A stretch of DNA of 64,000 nucleotides from Oceaniferula spumae (GTDB taxonomy: Bacteria; Verrucomicrobiota; Verrucomicrobiia; Verrucomicrobiales; Akkermansiaceae): contig NZ_AP026866.1 in assembly GCF_042849255.1 (NCBI RefSeq), positions 310,001 through 374,000 of the forward strand, in the 5' to 3' direction. Below the pieces are notes generated by a model that saw nothing but the letters and a program-made list of their open reading frames with translations, did no database searches and was not told the DNA's origin. The translations under genes and the position numbers were made by a program. How positions within the stretch are numbered: position 1 is the stretch's first letter; each line of letters opens with the position of its first letter. Positions 1-8,788 of this stretch are shown here, in pieces.

Positions 1-601
1 ACAGAGTTGCAGCTCCATCACGGTGGTATGTTTCGAATTTCTTACTCAGCTCGCGCGCAACACAGACTGGAAGCTCCGGGTTGATGTCGGTGAGTATTTC
101 AAGCGTTGAGAGCAGGCGGTGCGGGGACTCAAAAAATATGGCTGTCTTCTCTGCGGAGATCGCGGCTTCGAGGGCCTTGCGACGTTTGCCTTTTTTCACA
201 GGGAGGAAACCATCAAAGCTGAACGCGTGGCAGGGAAATCCGGACCCAGCCAAAGCGGTCAGCACGGCGGATGGACCGGGCAAGACGGTGTAAGCAATAT
301 CCTCTGCGATACACGCTTGCATCAAACGATAACCAGGGTCTGAGATCAGCGGCATGCCTGCGTCCGATATCACCGCGATGTGAGAGCCTGCTTTGGCTTT
401 TTCTATCAGTTCTGGCAGTCGATGTGCCTCGTTATGGTCATGCAATGAAACCAGAGTTTGATCGATTTCATAATGCTTCAGTAGCGGCCGGGAGTGCCGG
501 GTATCCTCACAAGCGATTAGATCGACCGATCGCAGGACCTCCAAGGCCCGCAAGGTGATGTCACCACGATTGCCAATGGGGGTGGGGACAAAAGTAAACA
601 C
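1..601 (-). CDS. rsmI: 16S rRNA (cytidine-2'-O-)-methyltransferase RsmI, partial (C-terminus outside window)
   Basis: This gene encodes RsmI, the SAM-dependent enzyme that 2'-O-methylates C1402 of 16S rRNA. About 200 residues are visible and the C-terminus runs off the left edge. The SAM-methyltransferase (tetrapyrrole methylase fold) signatures appear in order: PTPIGN and DIT near the N-terminus, ACEDTR, HDHNE, ISDAGMPLISDPG, LPGPSA and a GF motif. No ATG fits the N-terminus, so I chose a GTG at 601, which gives MFTFVPTPIGN and matches the usual RsmI start. It follows the lptE-like gene by about 20 bp on the same strand and is probably cotranscribed with it. The family call is firm; the start is less so. 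Confidence 0.93.
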   Translation of the reverse strand, partial: MFTFVPTPIGNRGDITLRALEVLRSVDLIACEDTRHSRPLLKHYEIDQTLVSLHDHNEAHRLPELIEKAKAGSHIAVISDAGMPLISDPGYRLMQACIAEDIAYTVLPGPSAVLTALAGSGFPCHAFSFDGFLPVKKGKRRKALEAAISAEKTAIFFESPHRLLSTLEILTDINPELPVCVARELSKKFETYHRDGAATL

Positions 602-620
602 GGTCGCAATGAGAGCGGGG

Positions 621-1127
621 TTAGAATCCGTCAGCCAGTCGCACGGTCATGGACTCGGTCGCGCGGCGCAAAGCATCAGGCAGGGCATTGGTGCGGGCCA
701 CATGCAAGTTACCTCCTGCAAAGAAACGGGTCTGGCCACGAGATTGCCCCCTCTCGAGTATGCGGGTCGGATTCCTGGCATCACGCAGAATCCAAGCGAG
801 GGTGATTTCCATACTCAGTTCTTCGGATCGCAAGGTATCGGTCCGAGAGGAGCTGACTTGGCTGTATTTCACTTCCTCAACTCGGCCCTCTAAGACGGCG
901 TCAGCGGAAGAGGCAGTCGCAATCCGATAGGTGCCATCGCGAGTAATCGCATCCACAGCACTGTTAGTGGCATAGGCTTCGGCTCGGACCAGCAAAGTAT
1001 CGTTTTTAAACAACGGCACGTGAATGCTGTTGATATTGGCGAGATGGCTGGGTTTGGAACCGCCCATTTGATATCCGGCACAAGATGCGAGAAGAAAGGG
1101 GATGATGAGAAGAAGAATGGATTTCAC
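621..1127 (-). CDS. LptE-like LPS-assembly lipoprotein
   Basis: The 168-aa product is a predicted outer-membrane lipoprotein. Its short hydrophobic signal ends in LLASC, with the lipidated cysteine at residue 16, followed by GYQMGG. The remainder resembles the LptE family: an N-terminal strand region (INSIHVPLFKND) and a later segment that ends in an LRRATE-type helix. LptE plugs the LptD barrel that delivers lipopolysaccharide to the outer leaflet. The gene sits between a BamD-like gene and rsmI on the same strand, a plausible envelope-assembly operon. LptE sequences are very divergent, so the assignment rests on length, lipobox and general pattern. Confidence 0.72.
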   Translation of the reverse strand: MKSILLLIIPFLLASCAGYQMGGSKPSHLANINSIHVPLFKNDTLLVRAEAYATNSAVDAITRDGTYRIATASSADAVLEGRVEEVKYSQVSSSRTDTLRSEELSMEITLAWILRDARNPTRILERGQSRGQTRFFAGGNLHVARTNALPDALRRATESMTVRLADGF

Positions 1128-1180
1128 GCTTGTGCAGGATAGTGGAATACGGGGCAGGGGGAGTCAGACTGTGGTGCCAT

Positions 1181-2161
1181 TTACTGGCCACCAAGCTCGG
1201 CGATACGTTGCTTGGCTTTGTTGTAAAGTGCTCCACTCTTGGTCTTGCTAGTGACTTCACGATAGTAGAACAGGGCTGACTGTGTCTGGCCTTTGCCTCG
1301 ATAGAATTCGGCCACATCAAAACTACGCTGAATATCCTGTCCACCTAACAATGCCAGTCGACGACGTGCGTCGGCAGCACGGGAGTGGCTTGGGTAGCGC
1401 TGTAGCAGATCGTTGTAGATATCACGGGCGCTGTTGACGTTGGCTTTGTTTTGGTTGCCACGCTCAGCCTTGATCACGAGGATTTCACCGGTCTGATAGA
1501 GTGCTTCAGGGGCGTATGGGCTTGAGGAATAGTCGGTAGCCATACGACGATAAGCAGCGATGGCTTTGTCAGCATTGCCTTCCTTCTGCCAGACACGGCC
1601 AATGGTGTATTGAGCCTTGGATGCGCTTGCTGCTTGAGGAGCATTGTCTCGGACTTGACCGAGCATTTTCTCCACCTTGTCCGGACTGATGCGGGTTTTC
1701 ATTCCGAGGAAATTGTTTTTAATGACTCCGTTGGCCGCAGCATGGGCAACGGCTTCCTGGCGCTGGATCGCGGTGGCGTAATGGGGGCTTGCCTGGTGCC
1801 GTGAGATTAGAACCTGATAGGATTCAAAGGCTTTGAAAAGATCACCCTCTTTGTCCAAGATTTGCGCCTCGGAGAAACTTGCTTCACCGGCAGATACTGA
1901 ATAGGGATATTCTTTATTGATCTGCTTGTATGTTGATAAGGCCTTCCGAGTGTTTCCAGCATTTTGATAAGCTCGGCCTTGGGCTAACAGGCTGGCTGCA
2001 GCCGGAGATGTTCCAGTGGCAGTAGTTCCTCCAGCTCCCGACACCAAAGGAAGGTCATCAGAATCTGATCCACATGAACTGAGTAATGCCAGCCCCAGGC
2101 TGAGACCGGCGGACACACTGAGACGGGCAAGGGAAATGGGGAGGGCGGCATCTATACGCAT
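1181..2161 (-). CDS. BamD/YbgF-like TPR lipoprotein
   Basis: The 326-aa product has a type II signal peptide ending in LLSSC (lipid cysteine near residue 30), a low-complexity Gly/Ala/Thr linker, and then repeated tetratricopeptide-like helical pairs. Examples are the segments with AQGRAYQNAGNTRKAL, AQILDKEGDLFKAFESYQ, GRVWQKEGNADKAIAAYRR and YQTGEILVIKAERG. This is the layout of BamD-type outer-membrane assembly lipoproteins and of the YbgF/CpoB family; the sequence alone does not separate them. It is the first gene of a minus-strand group with the lptE-like gene and rsmI. About 50 bp separates it from the next gene. Confidence 0.75.
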   Translation of the reverse strand: MRIDAALPISLARLSVSAGLSLGLALLSSCGSDSDDLPLVSGAGGTTATGTSPAAASLLAQGRAYQNAGNTRKALSTYKQINKEYPYSVSAGEASFSEAQILDKEGDLFKAFESYQVLISRHQASPHYATAIQRQEAVAHAAANGVIKNNFLGMKTRISPDKVEKMLGQVRDNAPQAASASKAQYTIGRVWQKEGNADKAIAAYRRMATDYSSSPYAPEALYQTGEILVIKAERGNQNKANVNSARDIYNDLLQRYPSHSRAADARRRLALLGGQDIQRSFDVAEFYRGKGQTQSALFYYREVTSKTKSGALYNKAKQRIAELGGQ

Positions 2162-2417
2162 GGCTGGAAGCTAGGTAATCCATTTCGATTTGCCAAGAAG
2201 AATGGCCGGATTTTAAAGTAGCTCAATGCACGCACTGTATGGGAGCCCGCAATCTAACCGATCATTTAACCATCAAAAATATGTCAGGCAAACCAAAAAT
2301 TGAGACATTCTAACTCTAACGGATTTATTACATAAATGCGTATGTCAAACGGGCGCATATGTTATTTTTATTAAAAATATCTGGACAAGTTTATAAAAAA
2401 GTGGCTTATTGCGCCCC

Positions 2418-2957
2418 ATGAAAGCAATTACCCGCCTCCTCTCCTGTTGCAGTGTCGCCCTCCTTGTTTCATCTTGTGCATCAAATCTTGCTGAAACAAC
2501 CAAGCCAGCCTCTAAACCTTCCTCCAACGAACGTGCCGTCGCCGAACGCATTTTCTCCATGATCAACGCTGACCGCGCACAGTCAGGCATGAAACCACTT
2601 CGTGGCAACAGCGGCCTGAACCGTTTGGCTCAAAAGCAAGCCGACTTCATGAGTCGAGGAGCTACCAATGGTCAAGCCAGCACAATGGGCTCCAATAATC
2701 GTGCTCAATACGCATCACTCAGACTCAACATCGAAAACGTGACAGAACTGGCTAATTCCACTTCTTCCGGAAATGCAGCCTCAGCTATCGTTCAATCCTG
2801 GAAAGGTAGCCCAGAGCACAATCGCACTCTTCGCCAGACATGGAACACCACCGGCATTGGCGTAAGTGTAGGCCGTGATGGTAAGACTTACGTGACCATG
2901 CTCCTCGGAGTCAGTGGCACCGGAGTTCCTCGCTCGGTCACCCCGATCGGGTGGTAG
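2418..2957 (+). CDS. CAP/SCP-domain lipoprotein
   Basis: The product (179 aa from the ATG at 2418) has a lipoprotein signal peptide ending in LVSSC and then a CAP (SCP/PR1-like) domain. It shows the family landmarks: an opening helix with FSMINADRAQSGMKPL, a central IENVTELANS stretch, a SPEHNRTL motif carrying the conserved His, and a final GIGVSVGRDGKTYVTMLLG strand pair. CAP proteins in bacteria are secreted and of mostly unknown function. A TTG nine bases upstream is in frame, but the ATG gives the better signal peptide. No strong ribosome-binding site is visible. A good terminator follows. Confidence 0.85.
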   Translation: MKAITRLLSCCSVALLVSSCASNLAETTKPASKPSSNERAVAERIFSMINADRAQSGMKPLRGNSGLNRLAQKQADFMSRGATNGQASTMGSNNRAQYASLRLNIENVTELANSTSSGNAASAIVQSWKGSPEHNRTLRQTWNTTGIGVSVGRDGKTYVTMLLGVSGTGVPRSVTPIGW

Positions 2958-2985
2958 ATTAAATTTTTTTTCATAGCATCCCTAT

Positions 2986-3033
2986 ATCCGGCGGGTCCTT
3001 TTAATGAGGGAGGACCCGCCGGATTTTTCTTTT
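2986..3033 (+). terminator. Rho-independent terminator after the CAP gene
   Basis: Two perfect 14-bp arms (2986-2999 and 3011-3024) enclose an 11-nt loop and are followed by a T-rich tract. The hairpin lies 29 bp after the CAP lipoprotein stop codon and before rnhB. Confidence 0.9.
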
Positions 3034-3068
3034 CTAGCCACCATAGCTGGATAAGAAATCTACCCACC

Positions 3069-3677
3069 ATGCCTGATTACGAACTCGAACAGCTTCAAAT
3101 TAACGAAGGTTACACCATGGTGGCCGGTATTGACGAAGCTGGCCGAGGACCTTTGGCGGGCCCTGTCTCCGCAGCAGCTGTCATTCTTCCACCGGGCTTC
3201 ACCCATCCATTGTTGGATGATTCGAAAAAGCTCACTGAGAAGCGAAGAGAGCTTCTTTATACGGAGCTAACGGAGCGAGAGGATGTCATCTGGGGGCATT
3301 CCTATGCTGAGGTAGATGAAATAGAATCGATCAATATCCTCCATGCGACCCACGCTGCGATGGTCCGGGCCACTTTGTCGTTGAAACCGGCACCCGATTT
3401 CTGTCTGATCGATGGCTTGCCGGTTAAAAATTTCCCGATCAAGTCCGACGGTATCGTCAAAGGTGACGGCAAAAGCCTCTCGATCGCAGCTGCCAGTATC
3501 ATCGCCAAAGTCTCGCGAGACCGACTGATGGTGCAGTATGCGGAAAAATACCCCGAGTATGGTTTCGAACGCCACAAAGGCTACGGCACCAAGCTCCATT
3601 TGGACGCGTTGCGTGCACACGGACCATGCCCAATCCATCGGCGAACCTTCGCCCCCATTGCCCAACTGCTTCAATAG
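3069..3677 (+). CDS. rnhB: Ribonuclease HII
   Basis: The 202-aa product is RNase HII, which cuts the RNA strand of RNA-DNA hybrids and starts removal of ribonucleotides misincorporated in DNA. The N-terminal AGIDEAGRGPLAGPV motif supplies the first Asp-Glu catalytic pair. LLDDSKKLTEKRRE follows, then an FCLIDG segment with the next acidic residue, then VKGDGKSLSIAAASIIAKVSRD and the H-x-GYGTK signature close to the C-terminus. Length and motif order are standard for the family. It is the last chromosomal gene before the island: its stop codon lies 83 bp from the left attachment repeat. Confidence 0.97.
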   Translation: MPDYELEQLQINEGYTMVAGIDEAGRGPLAGPVSAAAVILPPGFTHPLLDDSKKLTEKRRELLYTELTEREDVIWGHSYAEVDEIESINILHATHAAMVRATLSLKPAPDFCLIDGLPVKNFPIKSDGIVKGDGKSLSIAAASIIAKVSRDRLMVQYAEKYPEYGFERHKGYGTKLHLDALRAHGPCPIHRRTFAPIAQLLQ

Positions 3678-3725
3678 CAGCATTTACAAGCGGTTAGCTT
3701 ACAAAAAGGCGGACCATAAAAAGCA

Positions 3726-3762
3726 ATCACCCCAGCCCTCAAAAATGAAGAGCTGGGGTGAT
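3726..3762 (-). terminator. Terminator left behind by the tRNA-Ser gene
   Basis: The 11-bp perfect arms at 3726-3736 and 3752-3762 form a strong hairpin. On the minus strand a short T-rich tract follows it. Its right arm touches the attachment repeat at 3761. Before integration it would have lain directly downstream of the minus-strand tRNA-Ser, so it is probably that gene's original terminator. Confidence 0.7.
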
Positions 3763-3792
3763 GGCGGACCGACAGGGATTCGAACCCTGGAT
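3761..3792. repeat. attL: orphan 3' end of tRNA-Ser
   Basis: These 32 bp are identical to 54598-54629 and correspond, on the minus strand, to the T-arm, 3' acceptor strand, discriminator base and CCA of tRNA-Ser. The rest of a tRNA is absent here. This marks the left boundary of the integrated element. Confidence 0.93.
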
Positions 3793-3887
3793 TTCCCAAT
3801 GCCTGTTTCAGGAGGTCCTAAAAAGTTCTAATGTGTTATAATTAAAAGGATTGTGTTTTCTGGGATTTGCTTGGACAAGTCTGTTGT

Positions 3888-3906
3888 GTATCACTATAAG
3901 TATCAC
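3888..3906. promoter_or_regulatory. Candidate integrase arm sites, left end
   Basis: Two copies of GTATCAC (3888-3894 and 3900-3906) are spaced 12 bp start to start. The same motif pair, at the same spacing and in similar flanking sequence, lies at 54520-54538 inside the right end. A pair repeated at both ends of an integrative element fits arm-type recombinase binding sites. The left pair abuts the likely integrase start codon, so it may also serve in autoregulation. Confidence 0.55.
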
Positions 3907-5067
3907 GTGGCCTTTTTGTGGAAAAAACCGAACTCTAAATATTGGCAGGCAGGCTTTATGGATAAGAGTGGGAAGCGGCGAAATCGAAGCACAGGAGTCG
4001 AGATAAAGGGGGCAGTATCCAGGAAGGTGGCGCAGAGATTGGCGGATCAGTATGAAGACGCGTCAAGAAGGCAGCGTACTGCAAAACAGGTGCGCGAGGT
4101 TATTATGGGGCTTTATCAGGAAATCACTGGTGACGAGATGCCACAGTTAACTGTGCGTGAGCATACCAAAGCATGGTTGATTAGAAAAAAGCCAGAGGTT
4201 AAGACTTCAACCTACAATTTCTATAAGGGGGTATCTACTCACTTCCTGGATTTCATGGGAGATCGTGCTGACATCGATATTGCAAAGGTTACTCGTGAAG
4301 ACATTACCGAATATCGCAACAAACTGGCTGAAACTCTAGCAGGCAAAACGGTTAACCATAAAATCAAAGCGTTACGAATGATCTTCAAGGATGCTGAGCG
4401 TGAAAGACTGCTATTGGAAAACCCAACAGCATTTGTCGATACTGTGAGGGTGAATGCTTCGGATCAAGTGAACAGGGTCCCCTTCAAAATGGACGAACTG
4501 CGGCGTGTGATCAGCTGTGCCGATGAAGAGTGGCGCAGCATGATCATCTTTGGCCTATATACGGGACAGCGACTCGGGGACATAGCGAAACTGACTTGGG
4601 CAAATGTAGATTTGGATACGAAAGAGGTCATACTGGTGACTTCAAAAACGGGACGCAGGATGAGAATTCCTATGGCAAAACCGTTGGTTGAACATGTTAA
4701 GAGCTTGCCTGCAGGTGACTCCTCCGATATGCCGATTCATCCTCGAGCATCAGGAATCTTAGAGAATAGTGATGGTAGGACAGGGGGGCTCAGTAACCAA
4801 TTTGCCAAGATCCTCGAAAGCGCTGGACTTCGTGAAAAGACTACTCACGCAAGTACTGGTAAGGGGCGAAACGTTCAACGTATAATTCATCCTCTCTCAT
4901 TTCACTGTTTGAGGCACACTGCTGTGACACTTTTACACGAGGCCGGCGTCCCAGCTGCTGTTGCTCAGACGCTGATAGGACATGACTCTGAGGAGATGCA
5001 CCAGATTTACATCAGTGTCGGAGACAAGGCGATTCGCGAGGCTGCCGGGAAGATGCCAAAGATCTAA
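3907..5067 (+). CDS. Phage-type tyrosine recombinase (island integrase)
   Basis: This gene encodes the site-specific recombinase expected to integrate and excise the island at tRNA-Ser. It has an N-terminal arm-binding segment, a core-binding (SAM-like) domain, and a C-terminal catalytic domain. The catalytic residues are visible: Arg in TGQRLGDI, Lys in TSKTGRRM, the HCLRHT box (His and Arg), His in LIGHDSEEM, and the Tyr nucleophile in HQIYIS. I prefer the GTG at 3907, giving MAFLWKKPNSKYW, a typical family beginning. An upstream in-frame GTG at 3853 would add 18 residues that overlap the putative arm sites. It lacks the extra insertion typical of integron IntI and is not an integron integrase. 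Confidence 0.93.
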   Translation: MAFLWKKPNSKYWQAGFMDKSGKRRNRSTGVEIKGAVSRKVAQRLADQYEDASRRQRTAKQVREVIMGLYQEITGDEMPQLTVREHTKAWLIRKKPEVKTSTYNFYKGVSTHFLDFMGDRADIDIAKVTREDITEYRNKLAETLAGKTVNHKIKALRMIFKDAERERLLLENPTAFVDTVRVNASDQVNRVPFKMDELRRVISCADEEWRSMIIFGLYTGQRLGDIAKLTWANVDLDTKEVILVTSKTGRRMRIPMAKPLVEHVKSLPAGDSSDMPIHPRASGILENSDGRTGGLSNQFAKILESAGLREKTTHASTGKGRNVQRIIHPLSFHCLRHTAVTLLHEAGVPAAVAQTLIGHDSEEMHQIYISVGDKAIREAAGKMPKI

Positions 5068-5088
5068 CCTACGCGTTCAGCTGTTGGG

Positions 5089-5493
5089 ATGTCTGTCAAA
5101 AGCAGAGGTAGATCTGTACCTGGGAAGCGTGTAAAAAAAGGGTCAAGCTGCAGTTTGACACTACAACGATCTGTCCAGAACGGTTTCGTTAGGCATCCTG
5201 CTGCCGAAATGTTAAATCACACCAAAAAAGAAAACCCAGACGCACTCGACACTCTGAAGCCAGAGTTTCTGAGAATTTCTGATGCAGTCAGAATTTTTGG
5301 AATCTCTCGCAGCCGACTGTTTGAGTTGCTTAGCGAAAAAAAGATTCCGTCTGTGAGTCTAAAACGACGCGGAGCCAAGCGAGGTATCCGCCTGATCAGT
5401 TACGGAGGGCTCAAAAAGTTCCTCGAGGATCAGATCGAAGAAGGGATCTCAAGCGAGAGCATCCCTTCTTCATACGAAAACGAAAAACCATAG
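5089..5493 (+). CDS. Small helix-turn-helix protein, excisionase-like
   Basis: The 134-aa product carries one recognisable segment, about residues 60-115: FLRISDAVRIFGISRSRLFELL, then basic residues and a closing GLKKFLEDQIEE. This is the MerR/excisionase-type winged helix-turn-helix found in Xis-like directionality factors. The first 40 residues are basic and low in structure; an alternative ATG at 5209 would give a 95-aa protein starting just before the domain. It lies 21 bp after the integrase and 5 bp before the ATPase gene, so the three probably form one transcript. It is a plausible recombination directionality factor or repressor, which is inference from position. Confidence 0.7.
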   Translation: MSVKSRGRSVPGKRVKKGSSCSLTLQRSVQNGFVRHPAAEMLNHTKKENPDALDTLKPEFLRISDAVRIFGISRSRLFELLSEKKIPSVSLKRRGAKRGIRLISYGGLKKFLEDQIEEGISSESIPSSYENEKP

Positions 5494-5498
5494 AAAAA

Positions 5499-7133
5499 AT
5501 GAAAATAGATCACAGTAAAGTACCCCAGACGGGCGACGACGAATTACAAGAACAGCAGGCTGGCATCACTTACGGAATTCCCAGCTTGGACGATTGCTTG
5601 GGACGTTATCGAGAGCCGGGTTATCTACACCTGTTCTCTGGATTTCCGGGATCAAAAAAAGAAGTTTTGGCGAGCCAGCTTCTTGTTGAGAATGTGATGC
5701 TGAATAAGAAGGTACTGGTCATATCGACTAAGTCGGGCCAGCGCGATTACATGATTCGATGTCTTTCTAACGGGCTGAAGATTCCGTATGACGAAAACAT
5801 GAGGGTTATGTATGATAAGCAAAATGGTGGGGAATTTCCAGTCATGCTGGATGTCAACAAGTACAATGAAGAAGAATGCCTGAAGAGCCTTGTCCTCTTG
5901 CAAAAGATCATACATAATTCTTACATATATCGTGTGCCTTCAGATTCAGTGGGCCTCAGCATGGATATCATTCATGATGTCATTGACAATTGTGAATGTT
6001 TCCCAGAAATAATTATACTCGATGATCTGAAGTGCAAAGCGGAACATGATAATCCGCATGCACAGAGAAATGCGATGGAGGAGGTCATGGATTACCTACA
6101 TACGGTGTCACACGAGATTGGATGCAATGTTGTGGTTATCGCCCAGGCCAGTCCCAAATACACAAATATGTCCAAGGTTCCGCTCAACGCTACTATTATA
6201 TCGAATAATCTTCATACTTTTGCTGATGTGTCGATGGCTATGTCATGGCTTGCTGTCCCGGATATCGAGGAGTCAGAAGGACTAGGCTACACTAACGAAA
6301 GTTACCTGAGGGAGCAGTTTCTCAATGTAAATGTCAGAGGTTCTAGCTTCTTTCTGGCTGTGGATGCTGATTACGAGCGCTCGACCCTCAGGCAAGGTGA
6401 ACACGAAACGGATCAGCAACAGCGAGACCACATCAATGCCAGGCGGGACAAGAGAAAAGCGTATGAGATTGTACAGCGTGGCAAGATGTGCCACTATGTA
6501 TGGATCGGAAGATCCGTCTTTGAGAGAGTTAAAAAAATCGACTACCCTCCCGCTGTGAATGTCTATATCTTCCACCTGCTTGCAGCTAACAAAGCTGGCT
6601 TGAGCTGGTATTCCTTCAAATCTATGGCTGAGATCATGGGATTGTCGGTAGAGCAGATACGGACCGCAGTTGATAAACTGAAAAAAGCTAAGCTTTTGGA
6701 GGGAGTTGGTAAGAAAAGAGATATGAAACGGCGTGTCATGAAGCAGGATGAGAATGCGGCGTTTGGTGACGACACGGGAGCAATCAAGCTGAACCAGACC
6801 ATGCTTCTGAAGCATTCCACAATCATGCTGAATCCTCACTGGTTCCGTCTATGGCTACATCTCTTGTTCAGTGCTCATTCCGGTTTTGATTCACCGTCGT
6901 CCCGCCCCGGGGATGTGACCCTTAATCTTGCGAAGCTGGATCTGAAACTTGCTTTTGGCGAGGATGTGCCGTCAGCATTGAGGACATTTATCCGGGATAA
7001 ACGCATCAAAATTCTCAGCGGAGATTTAGGGGGAAGCGGTGTGGTTCAGCTTCGGCTGGTGAACTGGATGGTATATCAGTATGATGTGCCCTCGGCACTG
7101 TCTGCGGGACTTGGGAGGAAGGGGGGGCGCTGA
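5499..7133 (+). CDS. DnaB/RepA-like RecA-fold ATPase with degenerate P-loop
   Basis: The 544-aa product has a RecA/DnaB-type core in its first 290 residues. A GIPSLDDCLGRY lead-in precedes a P-loop-like GFPGSKKE (residues 48-55), and a Walker B-like EIIILDD lies near residue 170. A VVVIAQAS strand follows, and then an HTFADVSMAMSWL segment like the end of DnaB helicase domains. The canonical GK[ST] of Walker A is replaced by SKK. The C-terminal half contains a winged-helix-like segment (FKSMAEIMGLSVEQIRTAVDKLKKAKLL). Plasmid and phage proteins of this kind act in replication. A role in island replication after excision is inferred; loss of the P-loop Gly-Lys-Thr raises doubt about ATP hydrolysis. 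Confidence 0.72.
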   Translation: MKIDHSKVPQTGDDELQEQQAGITYGIPSLDDCLGRYREPGYLHLFSGFPGSKKEVLASQLLVENVMLNKKVLVISTKSGQRDYMIRCLSNGLKIPYDENMRVMYDKQNGGEFPVMLDVNKYNEEECLKSLVLLQKIIHNSYIYRVPSDSVGLSMDIIHDVIDNCECFPEIIILDDLKCKAEHDNPHAQRNAMEEVMDYLHTVSHEIGCNVVVIAQASPKYTNMSKVPLNATIISNNLHTFADVSMAMSWLAVPDIEESEGLGYTNESYLREQFLNVNVRGSSFFLAVDADYERSTLRQGEHETDQQQRDHINARRDKRKAYEIVQRGKMCHYVWIGRSVFERVKKIDYPPAVNVYIFHLLAANKAGLSWYSFKSMAEIMGLSVEQIRTAVDKLKKAKLLEGVGKKRDMKRRVMKQDENAAFGDDTGAIKLNQTMLLKHSTIMLNPHWFRLWLHLLFSAHSGFDSPSSRPGDVTLNLAKLDLKLAFGEDVPSALRTFIRDKRIKILSGDLGGSGVVQLRLVNWMVYQYDVPSALSAGLGRKGGR

Positions 7134-7177
7134 GCCTCCGGGAATGTGGCAAATTAGCCCACATTATTCCCGGAGGC
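7134..7177 (+). terminator. Terminator of the integrase-ATPase operon
   Basis: Perfect 12-bp arms (7134-7145 and 7166-7177), extended inward by further pairing across a 3-nt bulge, start directly at the stop codon of the ATPase gene. No clean T-run follows immediately; an AT-rich, T-rich stretch begins about 40 bp later. Confidence 0.65.
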
Positions 7178-7794
7178 ACCCACATAAACCAACCAAAACA
7201 GGGCACACAAAACATATATGTTTTTTATCTTTTTTTATAAAACAAATAAAAAATATCTGTTTTTATGTGTTCCTCAATACGGTTGGGGGGGTCCGGGGGG
7301 GAAGGGCTGAAATCACTCCTTCTGCCCGGCACCCCGGAGTCCTGATATCAAGGGCCGGTTGACTGTTTTTACGTGTCAGATAAAAAAAGAGCATGCCTAC
7401 TCTCCCGGTGATGGGGGAGCAGGTATGTCTCTAATTGCGGGGTGTCCCGGTAATATCTCTCAGACGGCTTCTGAAGTACGCCGGGCCCAGCAGCGTACTG
7501 CGGCAAGCTCCTCGTCCTCCAGAGCCGCACACGGCGTTCTCCGTACGATTTAGGCCAGTATCTCATACTCCGTCTGGTTTCGATCCCTCGACAGATTCCT
7601 GATGTGAAACGGCTTTGATTTCACCGAATGCGAACAGATCTCTGTCTGTGGTCCCGGGCAGTTCGTCTCGGACAGGTGTTCGTTATGTGATGGAAGGTTT
7701 TCCTTGGCGTATCAATTTCAGGGATATCCCGATATGGATGTCAAGATACCATGTGAGACCCGATTGTAGGATTGGGCTGATGTCTATGACAGTT
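7178..7794. other. Non-coding spacer with AT-rich tract
   Basis: I find no supportable gene in these 617 bp. Positions about 7207-7275 form an unusually A+T-rich tract of T and A runs next to the replication-type ATPase gene. It is followed by G-rich runs near 7280-7300. The short open frames here lack start signals and recognisable motifs. The tract could be a DNA unwinding element or a decayed intergenic region. Confidence 0.4.
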
Positions 7795-8391
7795 TCAAAA
7801 CAGTTCGTCCTGTACGTGAGACGGCGGGTTCTTCAGCAGTGGGTTTCTGGCGTCATTCACCCGGAGTGTTTCCGGGGCTGGGTTGAACTTCATCAGCTCA
7901 CCGTCGAGGAATGGATTCAGCTCCTTGTCCGTCAAAACAGCTGGCATGCGATTATGAATAGGGGACATCAGCGCGTTAGCTGCGGTAGTGATCATTGAGA
8001 AACATTCCCCCAGTTTATCGGCAGTCTCCCAGATACCAGCCATCCATAGCCACTCGCCATCCCGGCTGGTGAAACGATGTGTTCGTTTGTTTCCTTTCGG
8101 GCCTGACCACTCGTAGAATGCGGTCACTGGAATCAGGCATCGGCGGTGTTCTATCGAATCGCGCCACATGGGACTCTCAAAGTTATCGCTACGTGTGTTG
8201 TTCACCACTCCAAGTCCCGGACGCTCATAACCCCATCTCATCATGTGCACACTTCCGTCACTCAGATACACAGGAGCCTTGTCGGTGCGTCTGATTAGAC
8301 GGACGTCGTCTGCCAGCGAATCAAAGCCGCTGGCCGTGAGCGCTTGAGGCGGTTTCTTTTTACCCCTGCCAAATTCGTAGACGCTGCACAT
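7795..8391 (-). CDS. SRAP-domain protein (YedK/HMCES-like), left copy
   Basis: The 198-aa product is a SOS-response-associated peptidase family protein, which crosslinks to abasic sites in single-stranded DNA. The catalytic Cys2 follows the initiator Met (MCSVYEFGRG). The other conserved landmarks are present: the NNTRSD asparagine (near 65), the FYEWSG glutamate (94) and the SPIHNRMP histidine (146). Length is normal. The last 48 codons (7795-7940) lie outside the 14.3-kb duplicated unit and the rest lie inside it. This gene was one partner in the recombination that made the duplication. It is transcribed away from the gene at 8789 across a 397-bp spacer. Confidence 0.93.
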   Translation of the reverse strand: MCSVYEFGRGKKKPPQALTASGFDSLADDVRLIRRTDKAPVYLSDGSVHMMRWGYERPGLGVVNNTRSDNFESPMWRDSIEHRRCLIPVTAFYEWSGPKGNKRTHRFTSRDGEWLWMAGIWETADKLGECFSMITTAANALMSPIHNRMPAVLTDKELNPFLDGELMKFNPAPETLRVNDARNPLLKNPPSHVQDELF

Positions 8392-8788
8392 GATGATTCA
8401 GTAGATATCCTAGATATGGAGATAGGAGAGATCAAACCTTTTGATATGAGCGCAGGGTGGAAACTATGAACGTGCTCATCGAAAGCACATTTTAATGAAT
8501 GTACGAACAACGTTGGCTTTTTGCCGTGGCACTTGATACGGGGGGAGGTAACTTCACCGATTGTAGTTATCTACGGGAAAGAAAATCCCAACAATCCTTC
8601 ATAGCTGGTCCTTTATGCAATCTGATCACCTTCAGTGTTATATGTCAGTGAACGGCAGGAATGTTTCCTGTCAGCTGTCTACTCGGTATTGCGCTGGGTG
8701 ATGGCATAGCATTCCGTCCGACGCTCAGCTTGACTCAGATCTTGAGTCGGGACATTTTTGTGTGTCGGTCGGGTAACCAACCAATATT
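8392..8788. promoter_or_regulatory. Divergent promoter region between SRAP and the 260-aa gene
   Basis: This 397-bp non-coding spacer must hold both promoters. Two small perfect inverted repeats are visible: arms 8656-8661/8665-8670 and arms 8732-8737/8743-8748. The second lies about 40 bp upstream of the 8789 start codon and could be an operator. I could not pick -35/-10 boxes with confidence. An identical copy is at 22692-23088. Confidence 0.4.

Noticed and set aside
3538..3831. Plus-strand 97-aa open frame crossing the attL repeat
   Set aside because: Its C-terminal part, with GPTGIRTLDF, is the well-known false translation of tRNA sequence; the frame overlaps rnhB and has no start signal.
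3907..5067. Integron integrase for the cassette array
   Set aside because: The recombinase has phage-type features, lies 35 kb from the array at the island end and lacks the IntI-specific insertion.
7359..7566. Sequence faintly like a group II intron end
   Set aside because: A stretch with GAGCCGCACACGG looked like an intron domain, but the matching closing arm and a reverse transcriptase are absent.
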